Translations under genes and position numbers: made by a program | Part shown: positions 1 through 6,229 of the stretch, piece by piece | How the letters are laid out: every line of letters starts with the position of its first letter | Numbering within the stretch: position 1 is the stretch's first letter | Assembly: GCA_949746915.1 (NCBI GenBank) | Contig: CATKEA010000218.1 | Span: 1 to 7,467 of the forward strand | Direction: 5' to 3' | DNA length: 7,467 nt | Origin: an uncultured Bacilli bacterium | Lineage (GTDB): Bacteria > Bacillota_I > Bacilli_A > RF39 > UBA660 | Notes under the pieces: model-generated | Seen by the model: only the letters and a program-made list of their open reading frames with translations | Databases searched by the model: none | What the model was told of the DNA's origin: nothing

Positions 1-1311
1 AACATGAACAAAAACATTTTCAATATAATACATTCCAACCACTAATAACATAATTATAAAACTATTAACAAGTGTTTTAAGAGGTAGTTTTATTGAAATA
101 ATTTCTTGAGCTTTTCTATATCTTTTAATAAAGATTACAACCAAAGCCAATACAGTAGAAAGTGCAGCAGCATAAAGACCAATATATTTTATTAAAATTA
201 GATTAATAAAAAAATTAAGAACAGCTGAAGTAAAAGATGTCTTTGCCACTAATTGACTATCCTTTACAGCAAGAAAAATTGACGCTAAAAAACTACAAAT
301 AGCATTTAAAAAAGTTCCAAATAGTAATATAGGAATATAAATATATGCCTCATTGTAACTAGAATTAATAAGAAGTGGAAAAAATACTGAAATAGCTGCA
401 ATCATTCCAATAAATAAACAGAAAAATAAATTAAAACTTATTAAAGCTACATTATTAAAATATAACTCCCTATCTTTATCTTTTATATAAACACTAGCAG
501 ATTCTGTCCAAGACAGATTAAAAATCGTATATATACTTGTATATATCAAAGCAAATTTACTAGAAACAGTATAAATACCATTACGAGAAGATCCAAGAAG
601 CCATGTAATCAAAGTCTTATCAGAAGCACTAATTACCCACCATGATATACCACTTATCGTTAATGGAATCGAATAAATTAGCATTGACTTGATAAGTTTT
701 TTATCATAATTTATCTTAGAAATTGACTTAAACAGATTCAATTTAACAAATATAATAATAAATAATAAAATATTTGAAAACATCGTAGAAATAAATAAAC
801 CAGGAATTCCTACTTTAAATATAACCAAAAAAACAAAACTTAAAACAAAAGTCAAAAAACCACAAAGAAAACTGCCAAGTGAATATAACTTATTATCTCC
901 AAGACCACGACAGATTTGTAAACCAACACCAGATAAAGCATAACCAATAATATTTCCCAATATATACATATCATATGGAATGACTATAAATAACTTTATA
1001 ATAAAAAAGACAATACAAGATATAACAATCTCTAAAAAAAGAACTAAAAAAGAATTACTAACCACACTATATTGCTTATTCTTATTATCCCGAGCATCAA
1101 TTAAAAATCTAAAAACAGCACTTTCAAGTTGAAGCGTTAAAACAGGAACTAATAATGTTACATAAGCTGTTATTAAATCAAAAGTTCCTAATTCACTTTG
1201 AGATAAAGTAAAAGTATATATTGGAAGTAAAAAAAATGTTAGAAACTGAGTAGATATCTTACCAATCATTATAATAAAAGTATTTTTCGCTAATTCTTGC
1301 TTCCTAGTCAT
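1..1311 (-). CDS. wzx: Wzx-type polysaccharide repeat-unit flippase (3' end beyond window)
   Basis: This is an integral membrane transporter of the MOP superfamily (polysaccharide biosynthesis protein, Polysacc_synt type), expected to flip undecaprenyl-linked repeat units across the cytoplasmic membrane. The frame reads open from the ATG at 1309-1311 to the window edge, giving 437 residues. Family members usually have about 470 to 480, so only the last few dozen residues are missing. The N-terminus has the typical pattern of a short basic lead, GK at 17-18, LLPIYT at 28-33, and a conserved-looking Arg in AVFRFL near 65-70. The rest alternates hydrophobic helices with short basic loops, giving about a dozen membrane segments. 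Its start overlaps the end of the pyruvyl transferase gene by 8 bases, with a GGAG 10 bases upstream, so the two are probably translationally coupled. What is seen is the membrane pattern and motifs; the substrate is inferred from the operon. Confidence 0.9.
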   Translation of the reverse strand, partial: MTRKQELAKNTFIIMIGKISTQFLTFFLLPIYTFTLSQSELGTFDLITAYVTLLVPVLTLQLESAVFRFLIDARDNKNKQYSVVSNSFLVLFLEIVISCIVFFIIKLFIVIPYDMYILGNIIGYALSGVGLQICRGLGDNKLYSLGSFLCGFLTFVLSFVFLVIFKVGIPGLFISTMFSNILLFIIIFVKLNLFKSISKINYDKKLIKSMLIYSIPLTISGISWWVISASDKTLITWLLGSSRNGIYTVSSKFALIYTSIYTIFNLSWTESASVYIKDKDRELYFNNVALISFNLFFCLFIGMIAAISVFFPLLINSSYNEAYIYIPILLFGTFLNAICSFLASIFLAVKDSQLVAKTSFTSAVLNFFINLILIKYIGLYAAALSTVLALVVIFIKRYRKAQEIISIKLPLKTLVNSFIIMLLVVGMYYIENVFVHV

Positions 1312-2335
1312 TATTTATCTTCTCCAATATCAAAAAAAGCTCATTATATTTATCATTAACCAGAATATTATTATCATTATCAGTCACTGAATCAAACAAA
1401 TTAGCAAAATTTGAAATATCTTCTAAAAAAGACACATAACTACAATCTTTTACCCATTCATAAGCCCCTTTAATTTTATGATTATTATTAGGTAATACTA
1501 TACACTTAGTATTAGTAAGATAAGCAAAAATCATTCCATGAAGCCTATCAGTTATAACAATATTATAACTACTTATTTGTTTTAACTTTTCTGCTACTTT
1601 ATGTGAACGATTTTTCTTAGTAATCCTCCCCTTTATAACAGTATCTGAGTACTTAATATTTCCGTATTTTCTACTAACTGTATCACGAATTAAAGTAGTA
1701 GCAGCATCTGTGATTTTTCTTTCTTTGTCACTTCTAAGTAAAAATAGCGCTCCATTTCTATCAACATTACTATAATCTTGATCATCTTTTAAATAAAAAA
1801 CACTATCTGGACACAAATGAACATTTTTAAACTTTCTAAAATGTTCCCTCATCAAATCATAAGAGATTTTATCACGCATAAATACCTCTATTTTTTTACA
1901 AGAAAGAAATAATTTTTCTACCTTTAAAGCTTCACTATCACCATTTTCATCCTTAGTAAAACTATAAGATTGTGGAAAAATAATAATCTGGTTATTCTTA
2001 AAAACATTAATCGTGTTTATTAAAGCTGTATATATATCCATCCATAAATTTCCTAAAAATCCACCACCTTGAATAATAACAACATCAGATGCTCTTATTT
2101 CTAAAGAATCAAGAAATTTTTTATCTAACAAATTAGAAACAGTAAGTTCAACCTGGTAATAATTACTAAGATACGTAGATAACATTTTTTTTGCTGCCAA
2201 AGTTAAAGCTTGATCACCTAAATTACCATGATTTTGAACACATGCAATAAAAACTCTTTTTGATTTAGAAAGTTCAAAACTATTCTCCTTCTTATATTCA
2301 ATATTTCTAATAATTGATAATATTTTTTCCTTCAT
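1304..2335 (-). CDS. Polysaccharide pyruvyl transferase family protein
   Basis: This 343-residue protein belongs to the polysaccharide pyruvyl transferase family (PF04230; relatives include CsaB, WcaK and EpsO). Such enzymes transfer pyruvate from phosphoenolpyruvate to a sugar as a ketal, adding negative charge to the glycan. Visible motifs are NHGNLGDQAL at 35-44, QGGGFLGNLW at 89-98, FPQS at 120-123, MRD at 153-155, CPDSVF at 175-180, LLRSDKER at 199-206, and the family hallmark TDRLHGM at 262-268. Length is normal. There is no signal peptide or membrane segment, so it should act in the cytosol on a nucleotide- or lipid-linked intermediate before flipping. The ATG follows an AGGAG six bases away that shares bases with the stop codon of the upstream GT2 gene. 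Some members of this family are annotated as pyruvyl transferases without proof, so the reaction is inferred from family. Confidence 0.88.
   Translation of the reverse strand: MKEKILSIIRNIEYKKENSFELSKSKRVFIACVQNHGNLGDQALTLAAKKMLSTYLSNYYQVELTVSNLLDKKFLDSLEIRASDVVIIQGGGFLGNLWMDIYTALINTINVFKNNQIIIFPQSYSFTKDENGDSEALKVEKLFLSCKKIEVFMRDKISYDLMREHFRKFKNVHLCPDSVFYLKDDQDYSNVDRNGALFLLRSDKERKITDAATTLIRDTVSRKYGNIKYSDTVIKGRITKKNRSHKVAEKLKQISSYNIVITDRLHGMIFAYLTNTKCIVLPNNNHKIKGAYEWVKDCSYVSFLEDISNFANLFDSVTDNDNNILVNDKYNELFLILEKINND
1322..1325 (-). promoter_or_regulatory. Ribosome binding site of the flippase gene
   Basis: GGAG on the coding strand lies ten bases before the ATG at 1309-1311 and within the last codons of the pyruvyl transferase gene. 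It supports this ATG, which overlaps the upstream gene by 8 bases, over the next in-frame ATG 14 codons on. Confidence 0.6.
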
Positions 2336-2341
2336 ATTAAT

Positions 2342-2346
2342 CTCCT
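2342..2346 (-). promoter_or_regulatory. Ribosome binding site of the pyruvyl transferase gene, overlapping a stop codon
   Basis: AGGAG on the coding strand, six bases from the ATG at 2333-2335, shares two bases with the TAG stop of the upstream GT2 gene. This is the same stop-in-Shine-Dalgarno arrangement seen before the acyltransferase gene. Confidence 0.75.
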
Positions 2347-3136
2347 AACTATTATTTTTTTCGGATTTTTTATAAACTCTAGCAATAATTTTAGCTATCC
2401 ACTTCGGCCAAAACTTACAAAGAACTTGATAATCTTCTTTCGTTCTAATATTATTATTAATTATCTCTGTTGTCGTTGAATCATCATGAATACGATGCCC
2501 CATTAAATACTTATTTATATAAACAAATGCCCCCTTTTGCCTTGACATTTTCTCCCAAGCAGCCCAATCCACATCACATTTGTATGGAAAATTAAAAACA
2601 GGAAAAGCAACTTTTTTTCTAACAAAAGTAACAGATGGACACCCAATCGGATCCCCAAAACGTAAAATTAAACGTTTAACAAACCTACTTTTTCCTCTTC
2701 CTTTTACTCTAAGTGGCAATAAAAGTATTTTTTTTATTTTTAAATTAATATTTTTATATTCTCTATTAACTCCCTTCAACTCATAATAATTAGGAAATAA
2801 TATTAAAGCATCATTATTTTTTTTATACGCATTAACAATTTCAAAAGAATATTCATAATCATAAATATCATCCTGATGTGCAACTGTTACCAATTCGGTT
2901 TCTCCAATTTCAATAGCATAATCAAAATCCAAACCTATTCCCTTTTCATCAGACTCTCTAACAAAAATTTCTATATCATACTTAGAAGCAATTTCTTTAA
3001 TGTAATCATTCATAGTTGATGTAGCTATAACTACCTTACTTTTATACTTTTGATTAATAACCGATTTAATACACTCCTCTAAATAAGATGACTCCTTATA
3101 AGCCAGTACAACAAACGTATGTAAAACTTCTTTCAT
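2345..3136 (-). CDS. Atypical GT2 (GT-A fold) glycosyltransferase
   Basis: This is a cytosolic glycosyltransferase of 263 residues, probably adding a sugar to the lipid-linked repeat unit. It opens with a GT-A strand and helix (HTFVVLAYKES, about 6-16) and carries AHQDD at 86-90 as the metal-binding DxD equivalent. A DPIGCPSV segment lies at 161-168, CDVDWAAWEKM at 187-197 supplies the likely catalytic acidic region, and a GHRIHDDSTT element lies at 213-222. The usual NDGSSD motif after the first strand is absent; ATSTMNDYI (38-46) sits in its place. The frame can be extended 13 codons to a TTG, but this would overlap the acyltransferase gene. The ATG at 3134-3136 has an AGAGG seven bases upstream and leaves a 4-base gap, so I chose it. 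It has no membrane segment. Sugar donor and acceptor cannot be told from the sequence. Confidence 0.87.
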   Translation of the reverse strand: MKEVLHTFVVLAYKESSYLEECIKSVINQKYKSKVVIATSTMNDYIKEIASKYDIEIFVRESDEKGIGLDFDYAIEIGETELVTVAHQDDIYDYEYSFEIVNAYKKNNDALILFPNYYELKGVNREYKNINLKIKKILLLPLRVKGRGKSRFVKRLILRFGDPIGCPSVTFVRKKVAFPVFNFPYKCDVDWAAWEKMSRQKGAFVYINKYLMGHRIHDDSTTTEIINNNIRTKEDYQVLCKFWPKWIAKIIARVYKKSEKNNS

Positions 3137-3140
3137 AATA

Positions 3141-4187
3141 CTACCTCTTCTCTTTAATAAAGCATTTAACTGCAAAATTACTTATATAATTTAAAACATA
3201 TGCTAAACAAATAGTTATACTAGTAGCAATTAAAAAATTAAGAATAGGATTCATGCTACCATTAAAACAATATATAACTATTTGCTGAATCAAAAATCCT
3301 AGTAAATATATTTCATATGACAAAGAAAATATTTTTTTCTTACCAAATGACCACTGAGGAATATAAAAAGCTAAATACATAACAATATAAGGAAGGAAAA
3401 AAACTACTACATAAGAATAAAAATTGAAAATAATCCCAGTTATAAGAACTAAAATAGAAACTATAAACCCTTGCGTAGATAAAATAATCTTATCCCTATA
3501 AACATAATATATAGCCCCAATATAGAAAAAGAAAAGAAGTGGAAAAATAGGTACAATAGAAGGAAAAAAATTATAAACATGGCTCTTAAATAAAATAATT
3601 ACTAAAAACAATGGCAAAGTATATTTCAAAGTATTTCTTTTCACAATTCCAAGTTTAAAAGCAACAAAGCACCCTATATAACACAAAAATTCAACAGGAA
3701 GAGTCCACAAAGAACCATTAATAGATTGATAATAAATATTTCCTTCAAAAAGACCTTTTATCGTATGAGTAGTAATTAAAAATGTATTCTTTACTAAATA
3801 TAACAACCAAGAACAATTACTAAAATAATCAACTATTGAACATTCACAAAACAACGGCCCAACTATAAATACAGTAAAAAGAATAGTTAGAAAAAGTGGC
3901 GGAATTATTTTAACAATTCTCTTTCGAAAAAATGACAAAACATAATTATCCCTTTCCAAACTCCTAGTAATTAAAAAACCACTAAATAATAAAAAGATAC
4001 AAACACTAAAATTACCAAGACTTAATTGATTATTAGTTATCTTAGAAACTGGATCAACCTCATCGATTCCCAAACAAATTGCATATGAATGACTAAAAAT
4101 AACCAATAAAGCTAGTACAAATTTTATCACAGAAATATTTGTACATTTTCCATTAAACAAATTACCAAGCACTTTTCTACTACCCAT
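3141..4187 (-). CDS. Acyltransferase-3 family membrane O-acyltransferase
   Basis: This 348-residue polytopic membrane protein is of the acyltransferase 3 family (PF01757; OafA and OatA-like relatives), which O-acetylate surface glycans or other extracytoplasmic substrates. Family signposts are all present. The likely catalytic His is in IFSHSY (His33). FLLFSGFLITR lies at 65-75. A basic RKRIVKIIPPL element at 88-98 carries the conserved Arg region. NGSLWTLPVE at 157-166 ends in the conserved Glu, and a C-terminal SYEIYLLGFLIQQ segment lies at 290-302. I count about ten hydrophobic segments. There is no fused SGNH esterase domain, so it is the short, single-domain form. The ATG has AAGGAG seven bases upstream, overlapping the stop codon of the upstream GT2 gene. 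The role in acetylating the polysaccharide made by this operon is inferred from context. The acyl group itself is assumed to be acetyl. Confidence 0.9.
   Translation of the reverse strand: MGSRKVLGNLFNGKCTNISVIKFVLALLVIFSHSYAICLGIDEVDPVSKITNNQLSLGNFSVCIFLLFSGFLITRSLERDNYVLSFFRKRIVKIIPPLFLTILFTVFIVGPLFCECSIVDYFSNCSWLLYLVKNTFLITTHTIKGLFEGNIYYQSINGSLWTLPVEFLCYIGCFVAFKLGIVKRNTLKYTLPLFLVIILFKSHVYNFFPSIVPIFPLLFFFYIGAIYYVYRDKIILSTQGFIVSILVLITGIIFNFYSYVVVFFLPYIVMYLAFYIPQWSFGKKKIFSLSYEIYLLGFLIQQIVIYCFNGSMNPILNFLIATSITICLAYVLNYISNFAVKCFIKEKR
3144..3148 (-). promoter_or_regulatory. Ribosome binding site deciding the start of the atypical GT2
   Basis: AGAGG on the coding strand lies seven bases before the ATG at 3134-3136 and within the last codons of the acyltransferase gene. 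It supports the ATG start over the TTG at 3173-3175, which would overlap the acyltransferase gene by 35 bases. Confidence 0.7.
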
Positions 4188-4194
4188 TATCTTA

Positions 4195-4200
4195 CTCCTT
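4195..4200 (-). promoter_or_regulatory. Ribosome binding site of the acyltransferase gene, overlapping a stop codon
   Basis: AAGGAG on the coding strand, seven bases from the ATG, shares its two leading A residues with the TAA of the upstream GT2 gene. A ribosome terminating there sits on the Shine-Dalgarno of the next gene, which favours coupled reinitiation. Confidence 0.75.
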
Positions 4201-5149
4201 ATACAAATTTTATAATTCTAAACAAAAACCTATTAATCTTTAAATAATATCCGATATAAAATATATTAACAATCAAACGTATCTTTAATGACTCCACCTT
4301 ATATTTGAAGAATTTAGGTTTACCACCTATACTTTTAACCCAAGAAACAGTATTATTAAACTCAATATTCATTTCCTTAGAAGTCAATATTTTTCTTTGT
4401 AAAATAATAACAAACAACATCGTTTTTAAATAAAAAGCATAATTAGAAGAAAAATCAGAAATTTTATATTTTTTTAAAATATCCTGATGCAAAGCTTGTA
4501 ATACTGATAACATATCATATTTTTTTCGTACTGTATTAGTTATTGATGAGGCATTCTGAACATAATTATACCCACAATAATCTATTGTATTAATACGAGC
4601 CCCACTTGCAATAATCAACATATTCAAATATAAATCTTCGCCTATCATAACATCTGAATAACATATTTTTTTTTGCTTTAAATAACTTAATCTATATAAC
4701 TTACCCCATGTAGCATTATATTTATATTTAGACCAATCACTATCATCTAAACTATTAAAAGCTAAAATTTTTCCATCTTCAGAAACTTTCTTATGACCAG
4801 CAAAAACACAATCATAACCTTTCATATTATCAATAAAATGTTCAATGTAATCATTATCAACATAATCATCACTATCAACAAAAGTTATATAATCACCAGT
4901 TGCCAAAGATAAACCTCTATTTCTAGTATAACCTGGACCATGATTAGCCTGATCATATACCTTAACTATATCTGGATTAGAAGCTTTATACTTTTTAATA
5001 ATTTCAAGTGAGTTATCACTAGATCCATCATTAATAAGTATTATTTCTAAATCTCTATATGTCTGAGCTAATAAACTAGACATACACCTATCAATAAATT
5101 TACTAACATTGTAAACAGGAACAACTATTGTAACTTTACCTCTTTTCAT
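4199..5149 (-). CDS. GT2 family glycosyltransferase (capsule/EPS type)
   Basis: This is a canonical family 2 glycosyltransferase of 316 residues that should add one sugar to the lipid-linked repeat unit at the inner membrane face. Motifs run in the expected order: VVPVYN at 9-14 opening the GT-A fold, INDGSSDNS at 39-47 for nucleotide binding, NHGPGYTRNRGL at 69-80, and FVDSDD at 90-95 as the metal-binding DxD. These are followed by TWGKLYR at 147-153, then GEDLYLN at 170-176 with the likely catalytic acidic pair. The C-terminal third is lysine-rich with hydrophobic stretches (about 229-236 and 291-315) that may associate with the membrane. Its ATG overlaps the end of the DUF2304 gene by 14 bases, with AGGA nine bases upstream inside that gene, so it is probably translated by coupling. 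An in-frame A9 run (4666-4674) lies mid-gene. Donor sugar cannot be assigned. Confidence 0.92.
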   Translation of the reverse strand: MKRGKVTIVVPVYNVSKFIDRCMSSLLAQTYRDLEIILINDGSSDNSLEIIKKYKASNPDIVKVYDQANHGPGYTRNRGLSLATGDYITFVDSDDYVDNDYIEHFIDNMKGYDCVFAGHKKVSEDGKILAFNSLDDSDWSKYKYNATWGKLYRLSYLKQKKICYSDVMIGEDLYLNMLIIASGARINTIDYCGYNYVQNASSITNTVRKKYDMLSVLQALHQDILKKYKISDFSSNYAFYLKTMLFVIILQRKILTSKEMNIEFNNTVSWVKSIGGKPKFFKYKVESLKIRLIVNIFYIGYYLKINRFLFRIIKFV

Positions 5150-5501
5150 TCTCTAAAATCCTAACCCTTTCCTTCAATAAGGACACTTCTTGCAATAATA
5201 ATCTCGTTCTAGTAGCCATGCTTGAGACAATTACTGTTAATGAAAGAGCAATAATAAATAAAATAAATAAAATAAATATCATTCCTGCAAAAATCAAATT
5301 GGATGGTAATTGAAAACCAAAAATCTTATTAACAAATACAATTAACTGTGGAAAAATAACACAAACAAATCCCATAATAAGTAAGGCAATCCAAACTAGT
5401 GAGTACTTTAAATTAAGTTTATTACGCTTTACCAAATAAATAACAGAAACAAGTGCAAATATAATTAAAATAATTATACACAATCTCATCTTCATACTCA
5501 T
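5136..5501 (-). CDS. DUF2304 family small membrane protein
   Basis: This is a 121-residue membrane protein with three hydrophobic segments (about 7-24, 34-56 and 68-93) and a charged C-terminal tail. The pattern matches DUF2304 (PF10066): KYSLVWIALLIMG at 32-44, a Pro at 51, GFQLPSN at 62-68, then a long helix ending in a polar tail. Leu and Val residues in that tail (LLLQEVSLLKERVRILE, 101-117) recur with heptad-like spacing, suggesting a short coiled coil or amphipathic helix in the cytosol. The function of the family is not established. It commonly lies beside a GT2 of the polyprenyl-phosphate-sugar synthase type, as here. The start is the ATG at 5499-5501, which shares one base with the upstream TAA (TAATG) and has AGGTGA six bases ahead. 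An earlier TTG two codons upstream is less likely. It may anchor or assist the GT2; this is inference. Confidence 0.87.
   Translation of the reverse strand: MSMKMRLCIIILIIFALVSVIYLVKRNKLNLKYSLVWIALLIMGFVCVIFPQLIVFVNKIFGFQLPSNLIFAGMIFILFILFIIALSLTVIVSSMATRTRLLLQEVSLLKERVRILENEKR
5159..5162 (-). promoter_or_regulatory. Ribosome binding site of the GT2 at 4199-5149
   Basis: AGGA on the coding strand sits nine bases before the ATG at 5147-5149 and lies inside the 3' end of the DUF2304 gene. It is weaker than the other sites in the operon, so translation here may lean on ribosomes finishing DUF2304, whose stop codon is just past this start. Confidence 0.5.
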
Positions 5502-6229
5502 TAACAATCACCTACTCTTTTAATTGATGTAATTATAATTGCAAAACAAACACTTATCATATAATAAGCTGATTTCCACATTCTAATTGAAGAAACACCA
5601 TTAACACGTTCTTTCATTTTAACAGGAACTTCTTTTACAACAAAACCACGTTTAATTAATGTCACAATAGACTCAGGTTCAGGAAACTCCTTAGGATAAG
5701 TATTAGCAAAATGAGCAATAACACTCTTATTAACAGCTCTAAAACCACTTGTCGGATCAGTTATCTTAACACCAGTAGTAATCCTAATTAGCCTTGAAAT
5801 AATTGAAATTCCAAAGCGACGCAATCTAGTCGACTTAAAAGATTCCAATTTTCCAGTAAATCTTGAACCAATAACAATATCAGCTTTACAAGTTTTTAAC
5901 TCCTTTACCAAATCATCAACATATGAAACATCATGCTGACCATCTCCATCATATTGAATAGCAATATCATAACCATTAGCCATTGCATACTTATAACCAG
6001 TTTGAACAGCACCACCTATTCCAAGATTTTGTATCAAATTAATAACAGGAATATCATTATTACGACAAACTGATAAAGTATCATCACTAGATCCATCATT
6101 AATAACAATTACATCATAGTTTTTCTTATATTCCTTATTATAACTAAGAATAGTATTATAAGTATTTAAAATATTATCTTGCTCATTAAATGCAGGAATA
6201 ATCAACAATACTTTAGGATTCTTTTCCAT
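5501..6229 (-). CDS. Stand-alone GT2 (polyprenyl-phosphate-sugar synthase type) from internal start
   Basis: This is an alternative, probably real, start inside the long fused frame. It yields a 242-residue GT2, about the normal size for stand-alone members of the DPM1-like group. Such enzymes move a sugar from a nucleotide donor to polyprenyl phosphate at the inner membrane face. Motifs in local numbering are IPAFNE 11-16, NDGSSDD 44-50, YDGDGQHD 93-100 (metal and donor site), GSRF 121-124, DPTSGFRA 158-165, a PEPE segment near 183-186, and a KERVNGVSSI segment at 206-215. A hydrophobic helix at about 221-236 may touch the membrane, but there are no C-terminal double-helix anchors. GAGG five to eight bases before the ATG supports initiation here. 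The next gene, DUF2304, starts on its stop codon. The fused reading is the direct observation; separate translation is inferred. Confidence 0.72.
   Translation of the reverse strand: MEKNPKVLLIIPAFNEQDNILNTYNTILSYNKEYKKNYDVIVINDGSSDDTLSVCRNNDIPVINLIQNLGIGGAVQTGYKYAMANGYDIAIQYDGDGQHDVSYVDDLVKELKTCKADIVIGSRFTGKLESFKSTRLRRFGISIISRLIRITTGVKITDPTSGFRAVNKSVIAHFANTYPKEFPEPESIVTLIKRGFVVKEVPVKMKERVNGVSSIRMWKSAYYMISVCFAIIITSIKRVGDC

Noticed and set aside
2580..2786. A 68-codon plus-strand open frame
   Set aside because: It lies wholly inside the atypical GT2 gene on the opposite strand, has no ribosome binding site that I can see and resembles nothing known; it is a shadow of the real gene.
2728..2824. 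Two further A8 runs on the coding strand in the atypical GT2 gene (2728-2735 and 2817-2824)
   Set aside because: They are read as ordinary Lys codons in an intact frame, far from any gene boundary, and such runs are common in this AT-rich sequence.
3137..3175. Upstream TTG start extending the atypical GT2 by 13 residues
   Set aside because: It would overlap the acyltransferase gene by 35 bases, adds a basic stretch not typical of the fold, and the ATG at 3136 has its own AGAGG.
5015..6104. A 22-base identical stretch shared by two GT2 genes (5015-5036 and 6083-6104)
   Set aside because: Both copies encode the conserved INDGSSD motif with the same codons, so identity is explained by motif conservation and biased codon use and not by a mobile or regulatory repeat.
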